This document shows, piece by piece, positions 1 through 5,574 of a DNA stretch of 8,336 nucleotides; within the stretch, counting starts at the first letter, position 1; each line of letters opens with the position of its first letter. The position numbers were made by a program, and so were the translations under genes. Origin of the DNA: CAWUKT01 sp963923035 (GTDB lineage: Bacteria; Bacteroidota; Bacteroidia; J057; JADKCL01); the NCBI GenBank assembly GCA_963923035.1, contig CAWUKT010000144.1:1-8336 (forward strand), in the 5' to 3' direction. The notes under the pieces were generated by a model. The model ran no database searches. It saw nothing but the letters and a program-made list of their open reading frames with translations, and was not told the DNA's origin.

Positions 1-47
1 AGAGGGGAAAAGTAAAGGCGACTTAATCGCCGCCTTTACTTTCCTCT
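1..47. terminator. Strong stem-loop, possible terminator of a gene left of the window
   Basis: Bases 9-20 (AAAGTAAAGGCG) pair perfectly with 31-42 (CGCCTTTACTTT), leaving a 10-nt loop. Past a three-base bulge, AGAGG (1-5) pairs with CCTCT (43-47). The stem is long and has T-rich 3' arms on both strands, but there is no long U-tract after it. It lies in front of the dehydrogenase gene and would fit the end of an upstream gene that is not in the window. A leader structure is the alternative. Confidence 0.4.
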
Positions 48-170
48 ACTCGATTGTTTCCCACCCTGCCCATTCACCCCAAAACCCGCCTCAACTCACC
101 ATACGCCCATTTTTGTTCGGGACATGCCCTACTTTGGTTCCATCGATCACCAGACGAAAACATCAAATTC

Positions 171-989
171 ATGGGCATCTCCAATTCACTCAAAGACAGA
201 CTGTATAACAATTATGGCCCCTGGGCCCTCGTGACGGGAGCCTCCTCCGGGATCGGCCGCGAACTGGCCCTGCGACTCGCCGAGTCCGGCCTCAACCTGG
301 TCCTGGTGGCCAGGCGAGCCGACAAGTTGGAGGCATTGAAGAAGGAAGTAGAATCCGACTACAAAGTCCGGGCCCAGGTGCTGGTTGCGGACCTGTCCGA
401 GGACAAAGGGCTGGAAACAACGATTCGGGAGACGAGGGGAATGGACATCGGTTTGTTGGTGGCTGCCGCCGGTTTTGGGACTTCGGGTGAGTTCCTGAAG
501 GGCCAATTGGATTCCGAAATCCAGATGCTGGACGTCAATTGCCATGCGGTACTGGTCCTGACGCACCATTTTGCGCGTCTGTTCGCCGCGCAGAAGCGCG
601 GGGGCATCATCTTGCTGAGCAGTATGGTCGGGTTCCAGGGCGTGCCTTTCGCCGCCCATTATGCAGCGACCAAGGCCTACGTGCAATCGCTGGGCGAGGC
701 GCTTTCATTGGAGCTGAAGCCGCACGGCGTAGACGTACTCGCCGCGGCTCCTGGCCCGGTGCGGAGTGGATTCGCCGACCATGCGAATATGCAGATGGGA
801 AAAGTCCTGACGCCGGAGGATGTGGGCATCCCCATTTTGAAGGCGCTGGGGCGGCGGACGACCGTTCTGCCCGGCTTTCTCACCAAGTTTTTGGTGGGTT
901 CACTTCGGACCTTGCCCCGGTGGGGGAAGATCCGGGTGATGCGCGCCGTCATGGACGGCATGACCAAGCACCAACGGGCGGGCGCTTAG
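171..989 (+). CDS. Short-chain dehydrogenase/reductase (SDR), DltE/YqjQ-like
   Basis: A 272-aa classical SDR and probable NAD(P)-dependent oxidoreductase; the substrate is not readable. Visible elements are the Rossmann glycine motif TGASSGIG (residues 22-29), VARR at 46-49, whose arginines suggest NADP(H), Asp74 in VADL, AAAG at 98-101 (variant of NNAG), Asn123, catalytic Ser151, Tyr164 and Lys168 in YAATK (Ser is 13 before Tyr, the usual spacing), and PGPV at 194-197. Length is typical for the COG0300 group. The frame stays open upstream to a TTG at 54, but the preceding residues look non-coding and the family begins just before the Rossmann strand, so ATG 171 is chosen. It is preceded by A-rich sequence with no Shine-Dalgarno. 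It converges on the lipoprotein gene with a 4-base stop overlap. It is probably cytosolic. Confidence 0.93.
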   Translation: MGISNSLKDRLYNNYGPWALVTGASSGIGRELALRLAESGLNLVLVARRADKLEALKKEVESDYKVRAQVLVADLSEDKGLETTIRETRGMDIGLLVAAAGFGTSGEFLKGQLDSEIQMLDVNCHAVLVLTHHFARLFAAQKRGGIILLSSMVGFQGVPFAAHYAATKAYVQSLGEALSLELKPHGVDVLAAAPGPVRSGFADHANMQMGKVLTPEDVGIPILKALGRRTTVLPGFLTKFLVGSLRTLPRWGKIRVMRAVMDGMTKHQRAGA

Positions 990-1585
990 TTCGCCGTGAA
1001 GTCTTTTTTCACGGTGATATAACCGGGATAGGCGATGCTCCGGCCCTTCTTGCCAATGGTAATGGCGGGTTTCAGTTTCAGGGCCAGCCGCTTGGGCTTG
1101 TCCTGGCGGTCCTTCAGTTCGAAGGCGGAGGCCAGGGCCTTGTCCTTCTGAAGTCGCTTCAGCACGTCCCTGACGTTGCAGGACATCCGGATCGGAAGGG
1201 TCGAGACCCCGCCATTCGGAGGAATGACCACCCGGCTGTCCACATTGCCCCGTACCAGTTCCAGGTTGTCAAACAAGGCGATCCACTCGAGGCGGTTCAA
1301 TGCGGCGACTTGCTCATTGGGATTGCGTACCTGGACATTCAGGACTGCTTGCAGCGGCAAATTGCCGCCCATGTATGCAGTGGTGACCCGCGTCACCTGC
1401 CCAAAGTTCAGGTCCTGGTAGCTCCGGATGTTTTGGACGTCGATCCCGGCCAGGGTGACGCCCTTCACCGAACCAATGCGGAACTCACATTTGGCGAGTG
1501 CTTTCAATTCGCGGACCGTCCGGCAGGATCCGGTCAGCAGGACAGTGGCAGCGAGGAGCAAAACGAGGGGAAGGCGGTAGTTCAT
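986..1585 (-). CDS. Putative lipoprotein with LEA14/WHy-like domain
   Basis: A 199-aa protein beginning MNYRLPLVLLLAAT, a hydrophobic signal segment that ends in LLTGSC. Cys21 is the likely lipidated residue, although the lipobox is relaxed, as is common in Bacteroidota. The mature part carries VQVRNPN (84-90) and then a strand-rich stretch with LEWIALFDNLEL and VVIPPNGG (119-126), the pattern of LEA14-type (WHy) beta-sandwich domains. These bacterial lipoproteins sit in the cell envelope and have no well-defined job. The frame is open further upstream to 1804, but that part is repeat sequence, so ATG 1585 before the signal peptide is chosen. A weak -7-like box (TATATTTA, 1613-1620) lies about 28 nt upstream. 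It converges on the SDR gene, sharing TTAG at 986-989. Confidence 0.72.
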   Translation of the reverse strand: MNYRLPLVLLLAATVLLTGSCRTVRELKALAKCEFRIGSVKGVTLAGIDVQNIRSYQDLNFGQVTRVTTAYMGGNLPLQAVLNVQVRNPNEQVAALNRLEWIALFDNLELVRGNVDSRVVIPPNGGVSTLPIRMSCNVRDVLKRLQKDKALASAFELKDRQDKPKRLALKLKPAITIGKKGRSIAYPGYITVKKDFTAN

Positions 1586-1687
1586 GGGCACATTTTTTCC
1601 GTTTAGGAGCAATAAATATACCAAGTCGGGAGAATGGGCGCTAAGAAAAATGAAAAAGGTAGGGGCGGGGAAGATTTGGGTGGGAGG

Positions 1688-1870
1688 GATGAGGCATTGT
1701 GATGCGGTTCGTTTTCTTTGGAGGGGCTTTTGAGCAGCTGATGAGGCTATACGTAAGTAGATTAATCGATTTTGGTTGGCTGCTCCTCTCTGCGCATGGG
1801 GCAATGCGCAGATAAGAGGTAAATAAACGCTCTTGGTAGAATGCTACCCCTTGCGCATGAGGCAATGCGC
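1688..1870 (-). repeat. Degenerate tandem array of hairpin-forming ~52-61 bp units
   Basis: Two clear units lie 61 bp apart. TGCGCATGGGGCAATGCGCA (1791-1810) forms a perfect 7-bp stem with a 6-nt loop, and TGCGCATGAGGCAATGCGC (1852-1870) forms a 6-7 bp stem. Weaker copies of the same core appear near 1740-1758 (ATGAGGCTATACG) and 1688-1706 (ATGAGGCATTGTGATGCGG). The spacer between the two best units also holds a small hairpin, GGTAG-AATG-CTACC (1835-1848). Open frames across it give related peptides (MPHAQ...), which are by-products of the repeat rather than genes. It probably belongs to an interspersed repeat family of the host genome. Confidence 0.65.
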
Positions 1871-1888
1871 GCCCCGTAGGTAAACACA

Positions 1889-1902
1889 GGGGCCTTGGCC
1901 CC
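1889..1902 (-). terminator. GC-rich hairpin, candidate terminator of the 49-aa gene
   Basis: GGGGCC-TT-GGCCCC is a perfect 6-bp stem starting 5 nt after the stop codon of the small minus-strand gene. On the minus strand it is followed by TGTGTTTACC, so the U-tract is weak. It may also act for read-through from the other strand. Confidence 0.4.
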
Positions 1903-1906
1903 AGGT

Positions 1907-2056
1907 TCAGTCGGCGGCACCCAGCACCTGCCGAAGTTCCCGCAGGAGCAAGTGGTATTCGAGCGGACCTTCCGCGTAGGCCAAGGATTCGACGAGTCGG
2001 AGGGCCGTGGCCAGGCGTTCAGCCAGTGAGTTGGGAGGGAAAGGCGAAGTTTTCAT
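1907..2056 (-). CDS. Small hypothetical protein, 49 aa
   Basis: Reads MKTSPFPPNSLAERL then a helical stretch rich in Leu, Ala, Glu and Arg, ending LLLRELRQVLGAAD. No family is recognised and there is no signal peptide or membrane segment. The helix is amphipathic (LATALRLVESLAYAEG), consistent with a small folded or partner-binding protein. The frame continues upstream to 2161, but that part crosses a hairpin region, so ATG 2056 is the likelier start. A GC-rich hairpin just after the stop supports an independent transcript. Codon use is GC-rich like the chromosomal genes to its left. It could still be a chance ORF. Confidence 0.42.
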   Translation of the reverse strand: MKTSPFPPNSLAERLATALRLVESLAYAEGPLEYHLLLRELRQVLGAAD

Positions 2057-2100
2057 AACATTGATTCGGTTGAGCGTCACCGAAGCGACGCGAGTTAAAA

Positions 2101-2146
2101 TTGAATTTGATGGCCCACCCTCCGCCGGTGGAAGTGGGACATTCAA
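2101..2146. other. Long imperfect inverted repeat (stem-loop)
   Basis: TTGAAT (2101-2106) pairs with ATTCAA (2141-2146), CCCAC (2114-2118) with GTGGG (2134-2138), and CCTCC with GGTGG around a GCC loop with one mismatch. It lies upstream of the 49-aa gene on the minus strand and would be in its leader. The stretch 2057-2384 holds this element and two further hairpins and no convincing gene. Confidence 0.4.
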
Positions 2147-2159
2147 GCGAGGCGCAGAC

Positions 2160-2189
2160 AAAAAATGCGCCGCGCAGCCAGCATTTTTT
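2160..2189. terminator. A/T-flanked stem-loop, possible bidirectional terminator
   Basis: AAAAAATGC (2160-2168) pairs with GCATTTTTT (2181-2189) around a 12-nt GC-rich loop. Each strand has a T-run in its 3' arm, so it could end transcription either way. The stem is mostly A-T pairs, so its stability is modest. Confidence 0.35.
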
Positions 2190-2310
2190 TCCAGCCGACC
2201 TTGAATTGACTGGCGTGTACAACTGCAATAAGCTGTTAATCAGTCGGTTTTGTGTTGTTCTTCCATTTCTCTCTAGCCAGTTTCTAACAACTTGTCCACG
2301 ATTCCGCGAT

Positions 2311-2340
2311 ATAAAAATGGCCCGCTTCGCTAAACGGGCC
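2311..2340 (-). terminator. Intrinsic terminator of the HTH gene
   Basis: On the minus strand GGCCCG (2340-2335) pairs with CGGGCC (2324-2319) around a 10-nt loop and is followed directly by ATTTTTAT. This is a classic rho-independent layout, 45 nt after the stop codon of the HTH gene. Confidence 0.7.
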
Positions 2341-2384
2341 TGTTGTCTACATTTCGCGACAAGCTGTACAATATTGGTTTCGGG

Positions 2385-2792
2385 CTAGGCACATCGCCCC
2401 AACCCAAACTCATTTTTCCAAGCCTCTACCACCTCCGCCGGAATCAGCCAACATTTCCCTTGCTTAGTTGCCGGGATGCGTCCATCGGCACACATATTCT
2501 GAATCGTACGAATGCAATAAGCGCCGCCGATAATCTGATGCAACTGCTCGCAAGTATAGAAGTCGGGGTTGAGTCCGCCGATACGTTGGACGTCCCGGTG
2601 GAGCTGATCAAGGCGTGTACCGAAAGTTTCGAAGACTTGTTGGAGCATGGCCTCCAAGGTAGCTTTCATTTCGAGGAGGTCATGTTGGCGGGCCAATGGT
2701 GCGAGGTCCAGTTTGGTGGCTGGAATGGTTCTTTCCAGAGAACCAGGAAGGGAGCGGTTTTTGGAGAACGAAGAAGGGGTTTTAGATTTCAT
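2385..2792 (-). CDS. Helix-turn-helix (excisionase/AlpA-like) DNA-binding protein
   Basis: A 135-aa protein. The C-terminal part (about 78-128) fits the HTH_17/excisionase-type winged helix: FYTCEQLHQII, then RTIQNMCADGRIPATK, then GKCWLIPAEVVEAW, matching the family pattern of a Thr-start helix, a recognition helix ending in G(K/R)(L/I)P, and a wing ending in IP..-(V/L)-.AW. Before it lies a charged, Leu-patterned helix (about 33-72, LLEMKATLEAMLQQVFETF) that probably forms a coiled coil for oligomerisation. Such proteins act as recombination directionality factors or regulators on mobile elements and plasmids. The start MKSK follows ACAATT with no Shine-Dalgarno. A strong terminator follows the gene. 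It lies 205 nt after the 301-aa gene on the same strand. No integrase is visible in the window, so a regulatory role is as likely as excision. Confidence 0.8.
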   Translation of the reverse strand: MKSKTPSSFSKNRSLPGSLERTIPATKLDLAPLARQHDLLEMKATLEAMLQQVFETFGTRLDQLHRDVQRIGGLNPDFYTCEQLHQIIGGAYCIRTIQNMCADGRIPATKQGKCWLIPAEVVEAWKNEFGLGRCA

Positions 2793-2900
2793 AATTGTTG
2801 GGTTTAAGATTATTGATGGAAATGAGTTCTATTTAATAGCCTTGAAAGGAGGCATGGGGAGCCCAGTGAGCTATCGACTGATGCTCGCTGACGTGTCTTC

Positions 2901-2931
2901 AAAAAATTTGGGGGCTCGGCCTCAAAGCCGA
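2901..2931 (-). terminator. Candidate terminator after the 301-aa gene
   Basis: On the minus strand TCGGC-TTTGAG-GCCGA (2931-2916) is followed by GCCCCC and then AAATTTTTT (to 2901). The T-run is separated from the stem by about 6 nt, so this is a weaker candidate. It lies about 67 nt after the stop at 2998 and would separate this gene from the HTH gene. Confidence 0.38.
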
Positions 2932-2997
2932 TCAAGAGGTTATCAGGACGATTCTGACTTCACTCAGAGTGCCAACCGTCCTTGTAGAGTGTTGAGA

Positions 2998-3903
2998 TCA
3001 AGCCTCTCTCTGATCAGAGATCGAATCAGACCGCTTACCATTCTTGCGCTCCTCCCGCTCCCGTCGACGACGTTCGCTCCGGGTTTCATTGCGGTGCTCG
3101 ACGAGGCCCTCAGATTCTTTTTCTTGGCTTAGGTCTGACTCTGATCCAGAGTCCTCCAAGGAAGGCGTAACCAACGGCTCATTGGCCTCTGCTCGACGCG
3201 CCAGTTCGGCGGCTCGGGCTTCTCGCAGCCGCTCCATTTCCCGTTCGAACTCGACCTTTTCGCCTTGGTTTTCCTGAATCTGAACTTCGGTTTCAGCTTG
3301 CTCTGAATGCTCTTCTTGATCTTGACTTAGAGTTCTGGATTGAACGGGTTCAGCCTGGGCAAGATTTTCCTCCGTTTTGACATCATCCTCAACCTTCCGA
3401 GTCTGATCAGAAGCGACAGGCTTTTCGATGTGGTTCTCAGCGAGCACCTCGTCGAGCTCGGCGTCGACCTGGGCTCTGGCAGTGGCTTCCTCCCGAATGA
3501 TCTGACGGATGCGGTCAGCGAGAATCTGATTCTCGGAACGAATCTGCATGATCATCTGGGCTTTCTTGATCAAGATTGAGAAGACCGCGATGAGCAACTG
3601 GTGTTCCGGGCTCAGAATGGCTCCGCGCTTGGCCAAGACAGCGGCCAACAGGGGGCGGATCATCGCCCGATCGGACTCGTCCAGCTTGAGTCGACGGAGG
3701 TTCTGGGCATTCTGGTCGTCGATGACTTGAACGAGCTCGTCGTAGTCGAGCATCTTGGAATTCGGCTTGATCTTGACGAAGAAGCCGCCGCCGACTTTGA
3801 GGAGGTTGTTGGTCGCTCCGAGGACGACATCGGCCATCAGTTGAGCGTGTTCGACTGGTACTTCAGTCTGGGTATTTGGGTTCATGATATTTTCATTTTG
3901 CAT
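2998..3903 (-). CDS. Hypothetical protein with folded N-terminus and long charged, disordered tail
   Basis: A 301-aa protein that I do not recognise as a known family. Residues 1-145 look folded: NNLLKVGGGFFVKIKP, MLDYDELVQVIDDQNAQNL, then helices with SPEHQLLIAVFSILIKKAQ (about 102-120) and a heptad-like helix to about 145. From about 150 to the end it is Glu/Gln/Arg/Ser-rich and probably disordered, ending in a basic stretch (RSERRRREREERKNGKR) and a SDSISDQREA tail, suggestive of nucleic-acid or partner binding. The start may be ATG 3903 (MQNENIMNPN) or ATG 3885 (MNPNTQ); neither has a Shine-Dalgarno. A promoter-like TTG-N19-GATCTTTG lies upstream. It sits between the repeat region and the HTH gene on the same strand, which suggests a mobile or plasmid-like module. 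Opposite-strand frames are shadows. Confidence 0.78.
   Translation of the reverse strand: MQNENIMNPNTQTEVPVEHAQLMADVVLGATNNLLKVGGGFFVKIKPNSKMLDYDELVQVIDDQNAQNLRRLKLDESDRAMIRPLLAAVLAKRGAILSPEHQLLIAVFSILIKKAQMIMQIRSENQILADRIRQIIREEATARAQVDAELDEVLAENHIEKPVASDQTRKVEDDVKTEENLAQAEPVQSRTLSQDQEEHSEQAETEVQIQENQGEKVEFEREMERLREARAAELARRAEANEPLVTPSLEDSGSESDLSQEKESEGLVEHRNETRSERRRREREERKNGKRSDSISDQREA
3007..3020. repeat. 14-bp perfect palindrome in the 3' end of the 301-aa gene
   Basis: TCTCTGATCAGAGA is a perfect palindrome spanning the last codons (SDQRE) of the 301-aa gene. The same TCTGATC core recurs in that gene (3405-3412) and throughout the array at 4423-4915. It may be an operator or only a by-product of the SDQ/SES-rich tail. 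Confidence 0.4.
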
Positions 3904-3990
3904 TCCCGATTGGGAACAATGGTTCAAGAACTGATTGTCCGACGTGGACAACCAGAAGATTAGTGATGGGCAGAATGTGGGGGGACGGTC

Positions 3991-4020
3991 CAAAGATCTG
4001 GATTCCCACCGATTTTTCAA
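3991..4020 (-). promoter_or_regulatory. Candidate Bacteroidota promoter for the 301-aa gene
   Basis: On the minus strand TTG (4020-4018), exactly 19 nt, then GATCTTTG (3998-3991) matches the Bacteroidota consensus TTG-N19-TAnnTTTG with one mismatch. The leader to ATG 3903 would be about 83 nt. Confidence 0.42.
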
Positions 4021-4060
4021 GATTTCCTCGTTTTTCGGCGGAGCAATCTTTTTCGGCCTG

Positions 4061-4328
4061 TTTTGCCAACGGGGCAACAAATCGTCCCTGATCTCAAAAT
4101 TTGCCGTGCCAGTTTTTCGAGCGGGGCAAAAAAAGTGGGGCAAACTTTTTCGATTTTTTTTCGGCTGACCTTGGGACTCATTATCGCCTCAAAAGCACGC
4201 CAAAAGAATTTTTGCCCCGTTTACCTCGACTTTGCCTCCCCCTCTTTCTTGTCTAATCGACCTGTACGCGCGATGAAGGCCAATTTGACTTGAAGAGATT
4301 GCCCCACGGGGTAAAATCGAGGCAAAAA
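4061..4328. repeat. Iteron-like cluster of GRGGCAA motifs
   Basis: The motif GRGGCAA, mostly followed by A-runs, recurs on both strands: GGGGCAA at 4071, 4123 and 4137, inverse TTGCCCC near 4212 and 4299, inverse TTTGCCTCCCC at 4231, and GAGGCAAAAA at 4319. Two copies sit in small hairpins: AAAAAGT-GGGGCAA-ACTTTTT (4130-4150) and TTGCCCC-AC-GGGGTAA (4299-4314). Further copies occur at 4972 and 5145. The stretch from 3904 to 4497 has no other credible gene. It may be a replication or control region; spacing is irregular, unlike textbook iterons. Confidence 0.4.
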
Positions 4329-4422
4329 TCCTTTCGTTTCCAAGCGAACTTTGGAGTATGACAACACGAAAACTTCAGAGTTCCTCACCCCTCGGACTGA
4401 CTTCGGATCGTCTTGACTCCTC

Positions 4423-4831
4423 CTAGTCTGATCTTGATTCAGATAGGGAGACCATACCGGGAAAATCGTTCTTTGATCTTGATTCTGATGGGCAGAATCA
4501 GGTGCTCCAATTGAGGCCAATTGCTCTTTGAATTTCCAGTTTGCTCTCCGACTCTGATCTTGACTTGTCAGAGAGAGCTCTGAATCCTTCTGGCTCTGAT
4601 CTTGATTCTGATGGGCAGAATCGAGGGGCTCCGACCGGAGCCAATGGCTCTGTGAATTTCCGCTTTTCTTCTGTACTCTGATCTGATCTTGATTCAGATA
4701 GGGAATCCGAACCGGAAACATTGTTCTTTGATCTTGATTCTGATGGGCAGAATCGGGCGGCTCTAGCCGGGACCAATTGTTCTGTGAATTTCCGGTTTGC
4801 TCTCTGACTCTGATCTTGACTTGTCAGAGGG
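4423..4831 (-). repeat. Hairpin-rich imperfect repeat array (3 copies)
   Basis: GATCTTGATTCTGATGGG leading into CAGAATC occurs at 4475, 4598 and 4730 (steps of 123 and 132 nt). Each copy contains the hairpin GATTCTG-ATGGG-CAGAATC. A larger duplication of about 145 bp links 4428-4574 with 4683-4830, sharing GATCTTGATTCAGATAGG (4430, 4685) and CTCTGATCTTGACTTGTCAG (near 4553 and 4809), itself a CTCTGA/TCAGAG hairpin. The offset changes from 255 to 256 nt inside the copy, so an indel separates them. The array is read through by the 146-aa ORF. Confidence 0.72.
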
Positions 4832-4938
4832 GATTCAGAATCCCGCTTAGATTCTTCTCTGATTCCGAATAGGCGAGACCGTGCAATGTCTGGGGCGACT
4901 CTTTGATCAGAGTGCCCTCGGGTTGAGGTAGTACGCAT
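4498..4938 (-). CDS. Repeat-encoded low-complexity protein, 146 aa (uncertain)
   Basis: Starting at ATG 4938 (MRTTSTRG) the frame encodes a polar Ser/Arg/Glu/Gln-rich protein with repeated peptides: RKFTEQLVPARAARFCPSES and then RKFTEPLAPVGAPRFCPSES, with SLSESRSDQ and TSQDQSQRAN between. No domain is recognised. The frame is open up to 5061, but that leader crosses the motif cluster. The ORF stops at a TGA (4498-4500) exactly where the upstream copy has CGA, so the third repeat copy seems to have lost coding capacity; a second former codon (CAG in copy 1) is TAG at 4423-4425. The adjacent frame is also open for about 500 nt, which weakens the case for translation. Its SQDQ and SES.SDQ vocabulary resembles the tail of the 301-aa protein. 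It may be a real disordered protein, a decaying one, or a non-coding repeat. Confidence 0.4.
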   Translation of the reverse strand: MRTTSTRGHSDQRVAPDIARSRLFGIREESKRDSESPLTSQDQSQRANRKFTEQLVPARAARFCPSESRSKNNVSGSDSLSESRSDQSTEEKRKFTEPLAPVGAPRFCPSESRSEPEGFRALSDKSRSESESKLEIQRAIGLNWST

Positions 4939-4971
4939 AATGTTTAGATTTGCTCCAAAACTGGGGGATTT

Positions 4972-5270
4972 GAGGCAAAAGAAAAATCGGGGGGTGAGAA
5001 TCTTTTCGGGCCGAAAGGAACAAAAGTGGAACAAAGAATCTCTCACTACCAGATAATCCATGCCAAAGAATTTTCAGGGGTGAGAAAATTCGTCGGATTT
5101 TCTTTCAGGTGGTTTTGATGAGTTTTGTGAGAAAACTGAACGGGGAGGCAAATTTTGTTCCGTTTGTTCCTGTTCTCTCACCCCTTTGAATATCAAAATC
5201 AGTCTTCAGGGGCTTTCAAGGCTGATTGATGGGTTGTGGGATTGTTCCTGGAACAAAACAGGAACAATCC
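4972..5270. repeat. Cluster of GGAACAA and GGTGAGA motifs, possible origin or operator region
   Basis: Seven copies of GGAACAA lie within about 250 bp: forward at 5017, 5028, 5250 and 5261, and reversed (TTGTTCC) at 5155, 5164 and 5242. GGTGAGA-type copies sit at 4993, 5079 and 5127 (GTGAGA) and reversed at 5039 (TCTCTCAC) and 5173 (TTCTCTCACCCC). GAGGCAA occurs at 4972 and 5145. AATCAG/CTGATT (about 5197-5228) also form an inverted pair. No gene is credible between 4939 and 5358, and this density of direct and inverted motifs is typical of replication origins or regulator-binding regions. Confidence 0.45.
5239..5270. repeat. 12-bp perfect inverted repeat with 8-nt loop
   Basis: GGATTGTTCCTG (5239-5250) and CAGGAACAATCC (5259-5270) are exact complements around GAACAAAA. 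The left arm also starts a GTTCC-T-GGAAC palindrome (5245-5255), so two alternative foldings or overlapping operator half-sites exist. There is no T-tract, so this looks more like a protein-binding site or origin hairpin than a terminator. It lies 89 nt after the 71-aa ORF. Confidence 0.55.
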
Positions 5271-5358
5271 TGGACCTTGGTTAGGGCGTAAACTTGGGCA
5301 TGGAAAAACTGAAAACCAGAAGCTTTACTCGCCCCTTCTCGAAAGGGAAAGAATTCGA

Positions 5359-5574
5359 CTACTCTTGAAGGGACTTCACATACCTGGACTTGGTGTGGAC
5401 AATAGCTTTCAAGCTTGGGCACCCTGGAATTGAGACTTTGAAGCATTGATTGATACGTCCAATCTGAATTCTGGCGCGCGATTCAAATGGATAAAGAATA
5501 ACCAATGGGCCTTCTATTCCTGACATGCCTCCTTTGTTGAGGGTGGGGATAAATTCATCTAGAAAGCGGCTCAA
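5359..5574 (-). CDS. Small ORF coupled to the lipase gene, 71 aa (candidate partner or immunity protein)
   Basis: Begins with TTG whose last two bases lie in the lipase stop codon (TTGA at 5574-5571), a geometry expected of translational coupling; an ATG at 5526 (MSGIEG) is the alternative start. It reads MSRFLDEFIPTLNKGG, then GPLVILYPFESRARIQIGRI, then SIPGCPSLKAIVHTKSRY. There is no signal peptide or membrane segment and no recognised family. Position directly after a putative effector suggests a cognate immunity or accessory role, but that is positional inference only. It could be a remnant of a longer gene, since it ends at TAG (5359) with a further open frame nearby in another register. 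Confidence 0.4.
   Translation of the reverse strand: MSRFLDEFIPTLNKGGMSGIEGPLVILYPFESRARIQIGRINQCFKVSIPGCPSLKAIVHTKSRYVKSLQE

Noticed and set aside
115..137. Promoter for the SDR (TTTG ... TACTTTGG)
   Set aside because: The spacer is only 14 nt instead of about 19 and the -7 box is imperfect.
54..170. N-terminal extension of the SDR from TTG 54
   Set aside because: The added 39 residues have no coding character and the SDR family begins close to the Rossmann strand; ATG 171 is better.
1586..1804. Extension of the lipoprotein frame and a separate 74-aa frame at 1641-1865
   Set aside because: Both are translations of the palindromic repeats; the signal peptide at 1585 marks the true start.
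2832..3132. Plus-strand ORF preceded by AAAGGAGGC and ATG (about 2854)
   Set aside because: It overlaps the 301-aa gene in antisense, its residues look like a shadow, and Shine-Dalgarno sites are not a reliable guide in this organism.
4221..4721. Second minus-strand frame (166 aa) through the repeat array
   Set aside because: It exists because the repeat lacks stops in two frames; its SAHQNQDQ repeats are the same DNA read out of register and its end runs into the GRGGCAA region.
4423..4831. CRISPR array
   Set aside because: The repeats are long and imperfect, with no uniform short repeat and unique-spacer pattern, and no cas gene is present.
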